DNA from: Brachybacterium vulturis | Lineage (GTDB): Bacteria > Actinomycetota > Actinomycetes > Actinomycetales > Dermabacteraceae | Direction: 5' to 3' | Assembly (NCBI RefSeq): GCF_002407185.1 | Contig: NZ_CP023563.1 | Location: 2,914,001 to 2,978,000, forward strand | DNA length: 64,000 nt | In this document: piece by piece, positions 28,986 to 36,715 of the stretch | Layout of the letters: each line of letters opens with the position of its first letter | Numbering within the stretch: the first letter of the stretch is position 1 | Translations under genes and position numbers: made by a program | The notes under the pieces: generated by a model | What the model saw: only the letters and a program-made list of their open reading frames with translations | What the model was told of the DNA's origin: nothing | Database searches by the model: none

Positions 28986-29038
28986 CGCGTGCCTCCTCGG
29001 CGTCCCGGCCGCTCGTCAGTGCGCGGCCGCTCGTCTCC

Positions 29039-30643
29039 TCATCGTCCGCCACGGCGGCGCGGGGCGCGCGACGGCGCGCCCGAGCGACCGCGGCCCTGGC
29101 CCTTCCCGGTGCTCGCGGAGCGTCCTCGACCCTCGCCACCGCTCTGCGAGCGCGCCCCGCCCTGGCGCGAGCCCGCCGCCGCGGCACCTCGGCCCCGGCC
29201 GCCGCCGGACGTGCCGCGTCCACCTGCGGTGCCGCGTCCGCCTGCTGCTGAGCCACGGCCGCCGCCGGTTCCCCCCTGCCCGTCGCGCCGGTCCCGACCG
29301 TCGGGCTCCTCCTCCCAGGAGGCGCGCCGCTCCTCGTTCGCGCGGCGCTCGTCCGCCTTGCGCGCATCGGCACCACGGGACCTGGTGAGGTCGAGCTTGC
29401 GGGGTGCACCCTTGTACTTCACCGCGGCCGGATCCGCAGCCGGCTCCCCGACCGGGGCACGGCCGCCGAGCTCGGTGAGTGCCGGATGCTCGGCGGAGGT
29501 GACGTCTTCGACCCAGCGGGGCTCGACCTCCGCCTCACCGAGGATGCGCCGCGAGGAGCGCAGCTGGTGGGGCAGTGCGAGCGTGACCACGCTGCCGGCG
29601 GCGCCGGCGCGGGCGGTGCGGCCCGAGCGGTGCACGTACTCCTTGACGTCGTCGGAGGGATCGACGTGGACCACCATGGAGATGTCGTCGATGTGCAGGC
29701 CCCGGGCGGCGACGTCGGTCGCGACCAGCACCGGGAAGGCACCCTCGCGGAACCCGGCCAGCACGTTGGTGCGCAGGCCCTGCTGCTTGTTGCCGTGCAG
29801 CGCCGCGGCGGGGACCCCCACCTCGATGAGCTCCTGCGCCACGCGCTCGGCCCCCAGCTGGGTGCGGGTGAACATCAGGGTGCGGCCCGTGCGGGCCCCG
29901 AGCTGGGCGGTGACCGTCCGCTTGGCCTCGGGGGCGATCGCGAGCACGTGATGGTCCATGGTCTTCACGGCGGCGGTGACCGGCGTGGTCTCGTGAGTGA
30001 CCGGATCGACCAGGAAGGCGTCGACGATCCCCTCGACCTGCCCGTCCAGGGTCGCGGAGAAGAGCATCTTCTGGGTGCCCATCGGGATCGCGGCGAGGAT
30101 GTCCCGCACGTCGGGGAGGAACCCGAGATCGGCCATGTGGTCGGCCTCGTCGATGACGGTCGTCTCCACCAGATCCAGCTGGAGAGCTCCCCGCTCGGCG
30201 AGGTCGATGAGGCGGCCCGGCGTGGCGACGACGATCCCGACCCCGCGGGCCACGGCGTCGGCCTGCTTCTCGATGTTCATCCCGCCGGAGACCAGCTGCG
30301 CGGACGTGCCCACGGCCCGGGCGAAGGGGTGGATGGTGTCCACGACCTGCACGGCGAGCTCCCGCGTGGGGACCAGCACCACGCCCAGGGGCCGACGCTT
30401 GTGGACCTTCCTGCCGCGGAAGCGGGCGGTCATCGCCAGGGTGAACGCCAGCGTCTTGCCGGAACCGGTCTCGGCCCGTGCCAGCACGTCGCGCCCGGCG
30501 AGGGCGTCGGGCAGGATCGCCGACTGGATCTCGAACGCGCGCTCGAGCCCCTGACCGGCGAGGACTCCCAGCAGCTCATCGGGCAGCGCCATGTCCTCGA
30601 ACCGCTCGGAGCGGTGAGCTGAGCGGCGACGGGCCTTGGGCAT
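29039..30643 (-). CDS. DEAD-box ATP-dependent RNA helicase, RhlE-like
   Basis: The 534-residue protein has a helicase core: Q motif region near 35-45, Walker A AETGSGKT at 57-64, PTRELAVQ, TPGRL, the DEAD box at 166-169, SAT and HRSGRTARAGAAG. After about residue 400 comes a long tail of about 120 residues rich in Arg and Gly, typical of RNA-binding extensions that tether these helicases to ribosomes or RNA degradation complexes. The ATG at 30643 has AGGAGG six bases upstream. Some in-frame codons lie further upstream but lack a ribosome site. Confidence 0.93.
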   Translation of the reverse strand: MPKARRRSAHRSERFEDMALPDELLGVLAGQGLERAFEIQSAILPDALAGRDVLARAETGSGKTLAFTLAMTARFRGRKVHKRRPLGVVLVPTRELAVQVVDTIHPFARAVGTSAQLVSGGMNIEKQADAVARGVGIVVATPGRLIDLAERGALQLDLVETTVIDEADHMADLGFLPDVRDILAAIPMGTQKMLFSATLDGQVEGIVDAFLVDPVTHETTPVTAAVKTMDHHVLAIAPEAKRTVTAQLGARTGRTLMFTRTQLGAERVAQELIEVGVPAAALHGNKQQGLRTNVLAGFREGAFPVLVATDVAARGLHIDDISMVVHVDPSDDVKEYVHRSGRTARAGAAGSVVTLALPHQLRSSRRILGEAEVEPRWVEDVTSAEHPALTELGGRAPVGEPAADPAAVKYKGAPRKLDLTRSRGADARKADERRANEERRASWEEEPDGRDRRDGQGGTGGGRGSAAGGRGTAGGRGTSGGGRGRGAAAAGSRQGGARSQSGGEGRGRSASTGKGQGRGRSGAPSRAPRRRGGR

Positions 30644-30698
30644 GGTGATCCTCCTGACGAAACGGACACCCCCATCATCCAGCATCGACCATCAGTGG

Positions 30699-30704
30699 GA
30701 TAAT
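30699..30704 (+). promoter_or_regulatory. Predicted leaderless -10 box of panD
   Basis: GATAAT, close to the TATAAT consensus, ends seven bases before the panD ATG at 30712. This also supports that start over the ATG at 30703, which overlaps the box. Confidence 0.6.
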
Positions 30705-30711
30705 GGAAGCG

Positions 30712-31137
30712 ATGTTGCGCACTCTGATGTCCTCGAAGATCCACCGAGCCACCGTCACGCAGGCAGACCTGCACTACGTCGGCTCGGTCACGATCGACCC
30801 CGTTCTCACCGAGGCCGCAGGCCTGGTCGAGAACGAGCAGGTCACGATCGTGGACATCACCAATGGTCACCGCCTGGTCACCTACGTGATCGAGGGCGAG
30901 CGCGGCACCGGCGTGATCGGCATCAACGGCGCGGCGGCCCATCTGGTGGCGCCCGGCGACCTCGTGATCATCATCGCCTACGGGCAGCTGGACGAGACCG
31001 AGATCGCCGACCATCGCCCCCGGGTGGTCCACGTGGACCGCGACAACCGCATCGTCGCACTGGGCGCCGACGGCGCCCAGCCGGTCCCCGGCATGGCCGA
31101 CCAGATCGACGGTCGCACCTCGCACGGCATGCGGTGA
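30712..31137 (+). CDS. panD: Aspartate 1-decarboxylase precursor
   Basis: PanD makes beta-alanine from aspartate for pantothenate and CoA. The 141-residue proenzyme cleaves itself between Gly24 and Ser25, visible as YVGSVTID, to form the pyruvoyl cofactor. The start at 30712 puts the cleavage site exactly at the conserved position. Conserved [17 protein letters not shown] and INGAAAH are present. panB and panC are not adjacent. The C-terminal 20 residues are variable. Confidence 0.96.
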   Translation: MLRTLMSSKIHRATVTQADLHYVGSVTIDPVLTEAAGLVENEQVTIVDITNGHRLVTYVIEGERGTGVIGINGAAAHLVAPGDLVIIIAYGQLDETEIADHRPRVVHVDRDNRIVALGADGAQPVPGMADQIDGRTSHGMR

Positions 31138-31142
31138 CTCCC

Positions 31143-31168
31143 CCGGGTGCGCACCGATGCGCACCGGG
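31143..31168. terminator. Hairpin terminator after panD
   Basis: An 11-base arm (31143-31153) pairs with 31158-31168 around a CCGA loop with a single mismatch. No T-run is present. Confidence 0.6.
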
Positions 31169-31243
31169 CAGTCACACACCGCACGGCCGGAGATCGCGGG
31201 TCCGGGTGACGACCCCGGGGGAAGGCCCTTTCCGCCGGCGCGC

Positions 31244-31249
31244 TAGGAT
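31244..31249 (+). promoter_or_regulatory. Predicted -10 box (TAGGAT) of the AEC transporter transcript
   Basis: TAGGAT ends seven bases before a GTG at 31257 that opens a ten-codon reading frame. The same hexamer and spacing precede the leuS leader peptide. Confidence 0.55.
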
Positions 31250-31256
31250 CACTCGG

Positions 31257-31289
31257 GTGACTGCCCTCCGCTCCTCCGCACCGCTGTGA
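31257..31289 (+). CDS. Ten-codon leader ORF overlapping the AEC transporter start
   Basis: The frame GTG...TGA encodes VTALRSSAPL. Its GTG sits at the predicted transcription start, and its stop overlaps the transporter GTG start as GTGA. Without it the transporter would have no ribosome site, so its likely role is to deliver ribosomes by termination-reinitiation. It has no run of one amino acid, so there is no sign of attenuation. The evidence is position only. Confidence 0.4.
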   Translation: MTALRSSAPL

Positions 31290-32212
31290 CCGGAGTCCTC
31301 GCCGGGTTCTTCATCGTCTGGTCCATGATCGGCGCGGGCTGGGTGGTGGGCCGCACCGGTGTGCTCGGACCGCATGGCCGCTACGTGCTGAACCGGTCCA
31401 CCTTCTTCATCGCCTCACCGGCCCTGGTGCTGGTGGGGCTGCTCGAGTCCGATGTGGGCGAGGTGCTCTCGCTGCCGATGGCCGTGGCCGGCATCTCGGG
31501 TCTCGCCACCGGCGGCATCCTGCTGCTCGTGGTGTCCCTGTTCACCTCCCGCCGCGGGCCCGACCTGGTGATGACCGCCATCAGCGGCTCGGTGGTCAAC
31601 GGGGCGAACATGGGCTTCCCCATCGCCCTGTACGTGCTGGGCGACATCTCCCACGCCCTGCCCGTGATCCTGTTCCAGCAGGCGGTGTACACGCCGCTGT
31701 ACCTGTTCGTGCTGCACCGGGTCACCGAGGAGGACGCCCCCGGAGCTGCCGGCGTGCTGCGCAGCATCGTCGCCAACCCGACCATCATCGCCTCCGCCGT
31801 GGGCCTGCTGCTGGTGGTGGCGGGGGTGAGCATCCCGGACCTGGCGCTGGAGCCCGTGCGCTCGTTCGCGAACATGGCGATCCCGGCGATGCTGCTCGCC
31901 TACGGGCTGTCCCTGTACGGCTCGCGCCCGCTGGCGAAGGACGACGGCTATCGCGGGCTGATCGCCCTCGCCTCGAGCGCGAAGCTGCTGCTGATGCCGA
32001 TGATCGCGCTGGGGGTGGGGCTGCTGCTGGGCCTGCGCGGCAGCTCCCTGTTCGAGGTCGTGGTGATGGCCGCCCTGCCCACGGCGCAGAACGTGTACGT
32101 CGCGGCGGCCCGCTACCGGGCCTCGGAGAACCTCGCCCGTGACACCGTGCTGATCACCACGATCGGCACCGTGCTGGTGCTGCTGCTGATCTCCGCCGTG
32201 CTGGGGGTCTGA
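31286..32212 (+). CDS. AEC family transporter (auxin efflux carrier-like permease)
   Basis: The 308-residue protein has about eight to ten membrane helices, including GSVVNGANMGFPIALYVLG with the Asn/Gly-rich helix break typical of the AEC family, and ALPTAQNVYVAAARY in the second half. Bacterial members move small carboxylates such as malate or malonate, but nothing here shows the substrate. The GTG at 31286 is the only good start and lacks a ribosome site of its own. It is preceded by an overlapping ten-codon ORF. Confidence 0.88.
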   Translation: MTGVLAGFFIVWSMIGAGWVVGRTGVLGPHGRYVLNRSTFFIASPALVLVGLLESDVGEVLSLPMAVAGISGLATGGILLLVVSLFTSRRGPDLVMTAISGSVVNGANMGFPIALYVLGDISHALPVILFQQAVYTPLYLFVLHRVTEEDAPGAAGVLRSIVANPTIIASAVGLLLVVAGVSIPDLALEPVRSFANMAIPAMLLAYGLSLYGSRPLAKDDGYRGLIALASSAKLLLMPMIALGVGLLLGLRGSSLFEVVVMAALPTAQNVYVAAARYRASENLARDTVLITTIGTVLVLLLISAVLGV

Positions 32213-32287
32213 GTGCTCGAGGCGCGGGCGCTCGGCGTGCGGGACCCCGGTGCCCGGCCCCGATCCGGGGCACCGTCCGCGGCGCGG

Positions 32288-32293
32288 TAGGAT
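32288..32293 (+). promoter_or_regulatory. Predicted -10 box of the leuS leader transcript
   Basis: TAGGAT ends six bases before the GTG of the leucine-rich leader peptide. This gives a leaderless transcript of about 185 nt before the leuS start. Confidence 0.6.
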
Positions 32294-32299
32294 GGCCGG

Positions 32300-32365
32300 G
32301 TGACTCGACGGCTCCTGCTTATGCAGCCGCGTCGGACAAGGCCCGCGCCCACCCCGCGCTCCTGA
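32300..32365 (+). CDS. Leucine-rich leader peptide of leuS (21 codons)
   Basis: The frame GTG...TGA encodes 21 residues beginning VTRRLLLMQPRR. Three consecutive leucine codons (CTC CTG CTT, 32312-32320) include CTT, which is rare in this GC-rich DNA. The start codon is at the predicted transcription start. The peptide is followed by hairpins and a T6 terminator ahead of leuS. This is the layout of a ribosome-dependent attenuator that senses charged leucyl-tRNA. It is too short to be recognised by similarity. Confidence 0.7.
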   Translation: MTRRLLLMQPRRTRPAPTPRS

Positions 32366-32395
32366 GAGCGTGAGCGGTGCACACGTGAGGCACCG
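32309..32395 (+). promoter_or_regulatory. Alternative RNA hairpins of the leuS leader
   Basis: Three stems can be drawn: 32309-32313 with 32325-32329, enclosing the leucine codons; 32357-32361 with 32366-32370, holding the leader stop codon in its loop; and 32375-32380 with 32390-32395. A ribosome stalled on the leucine codons would cover the first. I could not resolve a unique antiterminator pairing. Confidence 0.5.
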
Positions 32396-32404
32396 ATGCG
32401 GCTC

Positions 32405-32428
32405 CCCTCGCCTGCGCGAGGGTTTTTT
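32405..32428 (+). terminator. Intrinsic terminator in the leuS leader (attenuator)
   Basis: CCCTCGC (32405-32411) pairs with GCGAGGG (32416-32422) around CTGC, followed directly by TTTTTT (32423-32428). It is the only T-run terminator noticed in the window and lies 58 bases before the leuS ATG, where it can only act on leuS itself. Confidence 0.85.
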
Positions 32429-32486
32429 CATGTCACGAGACGCCTGGCGGCATCTGCCGCACTGATCCTTCGGAGGACGATTCCCC

Positions 32487-35447
32487 ATGAGCGAGGCCCC
32501 GCACCGATACACCGCCGCCGTGGCGGACGAGATCGAGCGCCGCTGGCAGCAGCGCTGGGACGAGGACGGCACCTTCCACGCCGACAACCCCGTCGGCGCG
32601 CTGCGGGGCTCGGCGGAGTCGCTGGAGGAGGCCGCAGCCACCTCGGGCGGCGCGGCCGCCGAGAAGATGTACATCATGGACATGTTCCCGTACCCCTCGG
32701 GGGCGGGCCTGCACGTGGGGCATCCCCTGGGCTACATCGCGACCGACGTGGTCGCCCGCCACCAGCGCATGCTGGGCAAGAACGTGCTGTACACGATGGG
32801 CTACGACGCCTTCGGCCTGCCGGCCGAGCAGTACGCCGTCCAGACCGGGACCCATCCGCGCACCACCACCGAGGCGAACATCGCCACCATGCGCCGCCAG
32901 CTGCACCGGCTGGGCCTGTCCCATGACCCGCGACGGTCGCTCTCGACCACGGATCCCGAGTTCGTGAAGTGGACGCAGTGGATCTTCCTGCGCATCTTCG
33001 ACTCCTGGTACGACCCCGAGGCGCCGAACACCGACGGCGACGCGGGCCGCGCGCGCCCGATCGCCGAGCTGCGGGACGCACTGCGCGCGGGCGCCGTCGA
33101 CCCGTTCGTCCTCGCGGACCGGCAGGGCATCGAGCTGCCCGCCGAGTGGACCGACCGCAGCGCCGCCGAGGTGCCTGCGGCCTCCGCGGAAGAGATCGCG
33201 CAGCTGGCGGACTCCTTCCGCCTGACCTACATCTCCGAGACCCCGGTGAACTGGTGCCCCGGTCTGGGCACCGTGCTGGCCAACGAGGAGGTCACCGCCG
33301 AGGGACGCTCCGAGCGCGGGAACTTCCCGGTGTTCACGCGCCGACTGCGGCAGTGGAACATGCGCATCACCGTCTACGCGGACCGGCTGCTCGAGGATCT
33401 GGACCGGGTGGACTGGCCGGAGTCGATCCGGGCGATGCAGCGGAACTGGATCGGTCGCAGCCATGGCGCTCAGGTGACCTTCCGCGCCTCCGGGCTGGAG
33501 GACGGCGGGGAGGCGAGCTTCGACGTGTTCACCACCCGCGCCGACACCCTGTTCGGTGCGACCTTCTGCGTGCTCTCCCCCGAGCACGCGCTGCTGGCTG
33601 ACGGCGCGGCACTGCCGGAGCAGTGGCCCGCCGGCACCAGGGAGGCCTGGACCGGTGGGGCGCCGGGCCCGCGCGCTGCGGTCGCCGCCTACCAGGCCCG
33701 GGCGGCCTCGATGGACGAGGACGAGCGCACAGCGGACGACCGCGAGAAGACCGGGGTGTTCACGGGTCTGTTCGCGACGAACCCCATGGACGGCCGTGAG
33801 CTGCCCGTGTTCACCGCGGACTACGTGCTCACCGGGTACGGCACCGGGGCGATCATGGCCGTGCCGGCCGAGGACGCGCGGGACTTCGAGTTCTCCGCCC
33901 GCTTCGACCTGCCGGTGATCCGCACCGTGCGCCCGCCCGCCGATTTCGAGGGCGGCGCCTGGACCGGAGAGGGCGAGAAGATCAACTCCGCCAGCGCCGG
34001 CCTGGATCTCAACGGCCTGGACAAGGACGAGGCGAAGCAGCGGGCCACCGCGTACGCCGAGGAGCAGGGCTTCGGCCGCGCCCGCACCACCTACCGCCTG
34101 CGCGACTGGCTGTTCTCCCGCCAGCGCTACTGGGGTGAGCCCTTCCCCATCGTCTACGACCCGGACGCGCCCGAGGTGCCGATCCCGCTGCCGGACTCGA
34201 TGCTGCCCGTGGACCTGCCGGAGGTCGCGGACTTCTCCCCCACGACCTTCGACCCGACGGATGCGGACACCGAGCCGCAGACCCCGCTGTCGCGCGCGAC
34301 GGAATGGGCCGAGGTCGAGCTGGATCTGGGCCAGGGTCCCAAGCGCTACCTGCGCGAGACGAACTCGATGCCGCAGTGGGCGGGATCCTCCTGGTACCAC
34401 CTGCGCTACATCGACCCCACCGAGGACGAGGTCCTGGTGCGCCCCGAGAACGAGAAGTACTGGCTGGGTGCCCGCGAGGACGGCGGCGTGGGCGGGGTCG
34501 ACCTGTACGTCGGCGGGGCGGAGCACGCGGTGCTGCACCTGCTGTACGCCCGGTTCTGGCACAAGGTGCTGTTCGACCGCGGGGACGTCTCCAGCCAGGA
34601 GCCGTTCCACCGGCTGTTCAATCAGGGCTACATCCAGGCCTTCGCCTACACCGATGCCCGTGGCGTGCACGTCCCGGCGGAAGAGGTCGTGGCCGAGCCC
34701 GACGGCACCTTCACCTATCTGGGCGAGAGCGTCACCCAGGAGTACGGGAAGATGGGCAAGTCCCTGAAGAACGCGGTGGCGCCCGACGACATGTACGAGG
34801 AGTACGGCGCGGACACGCTGCGCGTGTACGAGATGTCGATGGGCCCGCTGGACCTGTCCCGGCCGTGGGAGACCCGTGCCGTGGTCGGCTCCCAGCGCTT
34901 CCTGCAGAGGCTGTGGCGCCTGGTGGTCGATGAGGAGACCGGTCGCCTGACCCTCTCCGACGATCCCGCGGATCTCGCCACGCTGCAGGCCACCCACCGC
35001 GCCATCGACGGAGTCGTCCGCGACATGGAGCGGATGCACTTCAACACCGCGATCGCGAAGCTCATCGAACTGGTGAACCAGCTGACCAAGCGGCTGATCG
35101 CCACCGGATCCGCGCCCCGGGAGGCGGTCGAGCCGCTGGTGCTGATGGTGGCACCGTTCGCGCCGCACCTGGCCGAGGAGCTGTGGACGCGACTGGGGCA
35201 CACCGGGAGCATCTCCCGCGTCGCCTATCCGATCGCGGATCCGGAGCTGCTGAAGGCCGAGCGCGTCACCTGCGTGGTCCAGGTCAAGGGCAAGGTGCGC
35301 CACCGCATCGAGGTCGACCCGGAGATCTCGGAGGCCGATCTGGAGGCGGCCGTGATGGCCGAGGCACGGGTGCAGGAGCTGCTGGAGGGTCAGAGCGTCC
35401 GGAAGCTGATCATCCGCGCCCCGAAGATCGTCAACATCGTGGTGTGA
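32487..35447 (+). CDS. leuS: Leucyl-tRNA synthetase
   Basis: The 986-residue class I synthetase has the HIGH motif as HVGH at 76-79 and KMGKS near 754-758. The editing domain between them has [11 protein letters not shown] and the threonine-rich region, and there is an anticodon-binding domain after it. A lineage-specific insert of about 35 residues ([20 protein letters not shown] region and after) is typical of actinobacterial LeuRS. GGAGG lies ten bases before the ATG at 32487. The 5' leader with a leucine peptide and terminator suggests induction when leucyl-tRNA is short. Confidence 0.97.
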   Translation: MSEAPHRYTAAVADEIERRWQQRWDEDGTFHADNPVGALRGSAESLEEAAATSGGAAAEKMYIMDMFPYPSGAGLHVGHPLGYIATDVVARHQRMLGKNVLYTMGYDAFGLPAEQYAVQTGTHPRTTTEANIATMRRQLHRLGLSHDPRRSLSTTDPEFVKWTQWIFLRIFDSWYDPEAPNTDGDAGRARPIAELRDALRAGAVDPFVLADRQGIELPAEWTDRSAAEVPAASAEEIAQLADSFRLTYISETPVNWCPGLGTVLANEEVTAEGRSERGNFPVFTRRLRQWNMRITVYADRLLEDLDRVDWPESIRAMQRNWIGRSHGAQVTFRASGLEDGGEASFDVFTTRADTLFGATFCVLSPEHALLADGAALPEQWPAGTREAWTGGAPGPRAAVAAYQARAASMDEDERTADDREKTGVFTGLFATNPMDGRELPVFTADYVLTGYGTGAIMAVPAEDARDFEFSARFDLPVIRTVRPPADFEGGAWTGEGEKINSASAGLDLNGLDKDEAKQRATAYAEEQGFGRARTTYRLRDWLFSRQRYWGEPFPIVYDPDAPEVPIPLPDSMLPVDLPEVADFSPTTFDPTDADTEPQTPLSRATEWAEVELDLGQGPKRYLRETNSMPQWAGSSWYHLRYIDPTEDEVLVRPENEKYWLGAREDGGVGGVDLYVGGAEHAVLHLLYARFWHKVLFDRGDVSSQEPFHRLFNQGYIQAFAYTDARGVHVPAEEVVAEPDGTFTYLGESVTQEYGKMGKSLKNAVAPDDMYEEYGADTLRVYEMSMGPLDLSRPWETRAVVGSQRFLQRLWRLVVDEETGRLTLSDDPADLATLQATHRAIDGVVRDMERMHFNTAIAKLIELVNQLTKRLIATGSAPREAVEPLVLMVAPFAPHLAEELWTRLGHTGSISRVAYPIADPELLKAERVTCVVQVKGKVRHRIEVDPEISEADLEAAVMAEARVQELLEGQSVRKLIIRAPKIVNIVV

Positions 35448-35562
35448 GCATGGCCTGACCGTGTGCGCGGTCGCCCGCGACCCCCGACGGGGACGGTTCC
35501 TCCCCACGGCCGGGCCGTCCACATTCATCGGCATCGTCCGGTGGCCGGGGGCCGAGGGTGCC

Positions 35563-35568
35563 TACGGT
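35563..35568 (+). promoter_or_regulatory. Predicted leaderless -10 box of the gene at 35575
   Basis: TACGGT ends six bases before the ATG at 35575, which has no ribosome site. Confidence 0.45.
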
Positions 35569-35574
35569 CGCGCC

Positions 35575-36675
35575 ATGAACACTTTCTGGGGATGCGAGAC
35601 CGAGCGCCTGACCGAGCTGTCCACCGTCGTCGATGCCCGTGCCGAGCGGCTCCGAGCCCTGATCCAGCAGGTGGCGCTGTGCACGCGCATCACCGACTGG
35701 TGCGGCCCCGACGCGGAGGAGCACCGCCGGCGCACCCTCGACCTCGTCGAGTTCGTCATCGATCTCATCGAGCGGCTCCGGGAGCTCGGGGAGCTGCTCG
35801 GGCAGGAGGCCGCGGAGCAGGACCTCTGCTCCCAGGCGGAAGGGTCCCCCGCCCGGTCCGGGGTCGGGGATCCGCTCGGCGTGCGGGCCACCCCGCCCTG
35901 GATCCTCGAGGACTTCGATCACCTGCCGGACCTGAGCGGCCCGCCTGCGGGCGATCCCGTGCCCGGGATCGGCGTCCCCATCATGGCCGAGGACCCGTTC
36001 GCCTTCCCGAAGCACCGACCGGAGCTCCCGGACGGTGAGGATTTCGCCCTGGACCCGGAGATCCTGGCCGAGGCGGAGCGGCAGCGCAAAGGCCTGCTGG
36101 GCGACGTCCCCATCGTGGGGATCGCTCAGACGCTGATGAGCGGCCATGAGGCGATCGGCGAGGTGTACGACCGGGTGGAGACCACCCTCGTGGACAACGG
36201 CTACGGCGCCTTCACGCCGTTGGTCTCCCTGGCCCGCGTTCCGCACGACCTCTCCGGGGTGATGTTCGGGGAGAAGTCCGTGCTCGGGCAGGTGACCTCC
36301 GCCGTGGACCGCGGGCTGGCCAATGTGGCCCAGACCGGTGGGGAGGTGCTCTCCGAGATCGGTGAGGGCGATGCGGGCGGTGCGGTCCGCGCCCTCGAAC
36401 GAGGGCTGTTCAGGAACGCCGGGATGTCCGCGGACCTCCTGACCGCGACCGCGGCCCCCGCCATCGCGGACACCGCCTCGGATCTGATCGGGACCGGCGC
36501 TGATCTGACGGAGCCGTTCAGTCCCGGATCCGCCGAGACCCTCCGGACGGTGGAGGAGTCGCTCCGCGAGGTCGGTCAGGGCTGGGAGCAGACCCAGGAA
36601 GAGCTCACCGATCCCGAGTTCTACTATGACCTGCGCCGGACGTACGCGCCGATGCCCTGGGACCCGCAGGCCTGA
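35575..36675 (+). CDS. Uncharacterised 366-residue protein with an N-terminal helical hairpin
   Basis: I do not recognise the family. Residues 1-75 look like two amphipathic helices broken by DWCGPD, which resembles the W-x-G turn of WXG100 or LXG-type secretion-system substrates. A proline-rich linker follows (about 95-150). Then come about 200 residues of mixed small and hydrophobic composition with GLLGDVPIVGIAQTLMSG, DNGYGAFTPLVSLARVPHDL and a tail YAPMPWDPQA. There is no signal peptide, clear membrane helix or catalytic motif. No type VII secretion genes are nearby. Leaderless start at 35575. A polymorphic-toxin-like secreted protein is possible but unproven. Confidence 0.75.
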   Translation: MNTFWGCETERLTELSTVVDARAERLRALIQQVALCTRITDWCGPDAEEHRRRTLDLVEFVIDLIERLRELGELLGQEAAEQDLCSQAEGSPARSGVGDPLGVRATPPWILEDFDHLPDLSGPPAGDPVPGIGVPIMAEDPFAFPKHRPELPDGEDFALDPEILAEAERQRKGLLGDVPIVGIAQTLMSGHEAIGEVYDRVETTLVDNGYGAFTPLVSLARVPHDLSGVMFGEKSVLGQVTSAVDRGLANVAQTGGEVLSEIGEGDAGGAVRALERGLFRNAGMSADLLTATAAPAIADTASDLIGTGADLTEPFSPGSAETLRTVEESLREVGQGWEQTQEELTDPEFYYDLRRTYAPMPWDPQA

Positions 36676-36679
36676 GACG

Positions 36680-36710
36680 CCGGCCGGGGCACTGCATGCG
36701 CCCCGGCCGG
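36680..36710. terminator. Bidirectional hairpin terminator between the unknown gene and clpB
   Basis: CCGGCCGGGGC (36680-36690) pairs perfectly with 36700-36710 around a nine-base loop, between the two converging stop codons. Confidence 0.8.
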
Positions 36711-36715
36711 GAGCC

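Noticed and set aside
32300..32486. T-box riboswitch upstream of leuS
   Set aside because: The invariant AGGGTGGNACCGCG-type antiterminator sequence and a specifier loop are absent. A translatable leucine-rich frame is present instead.
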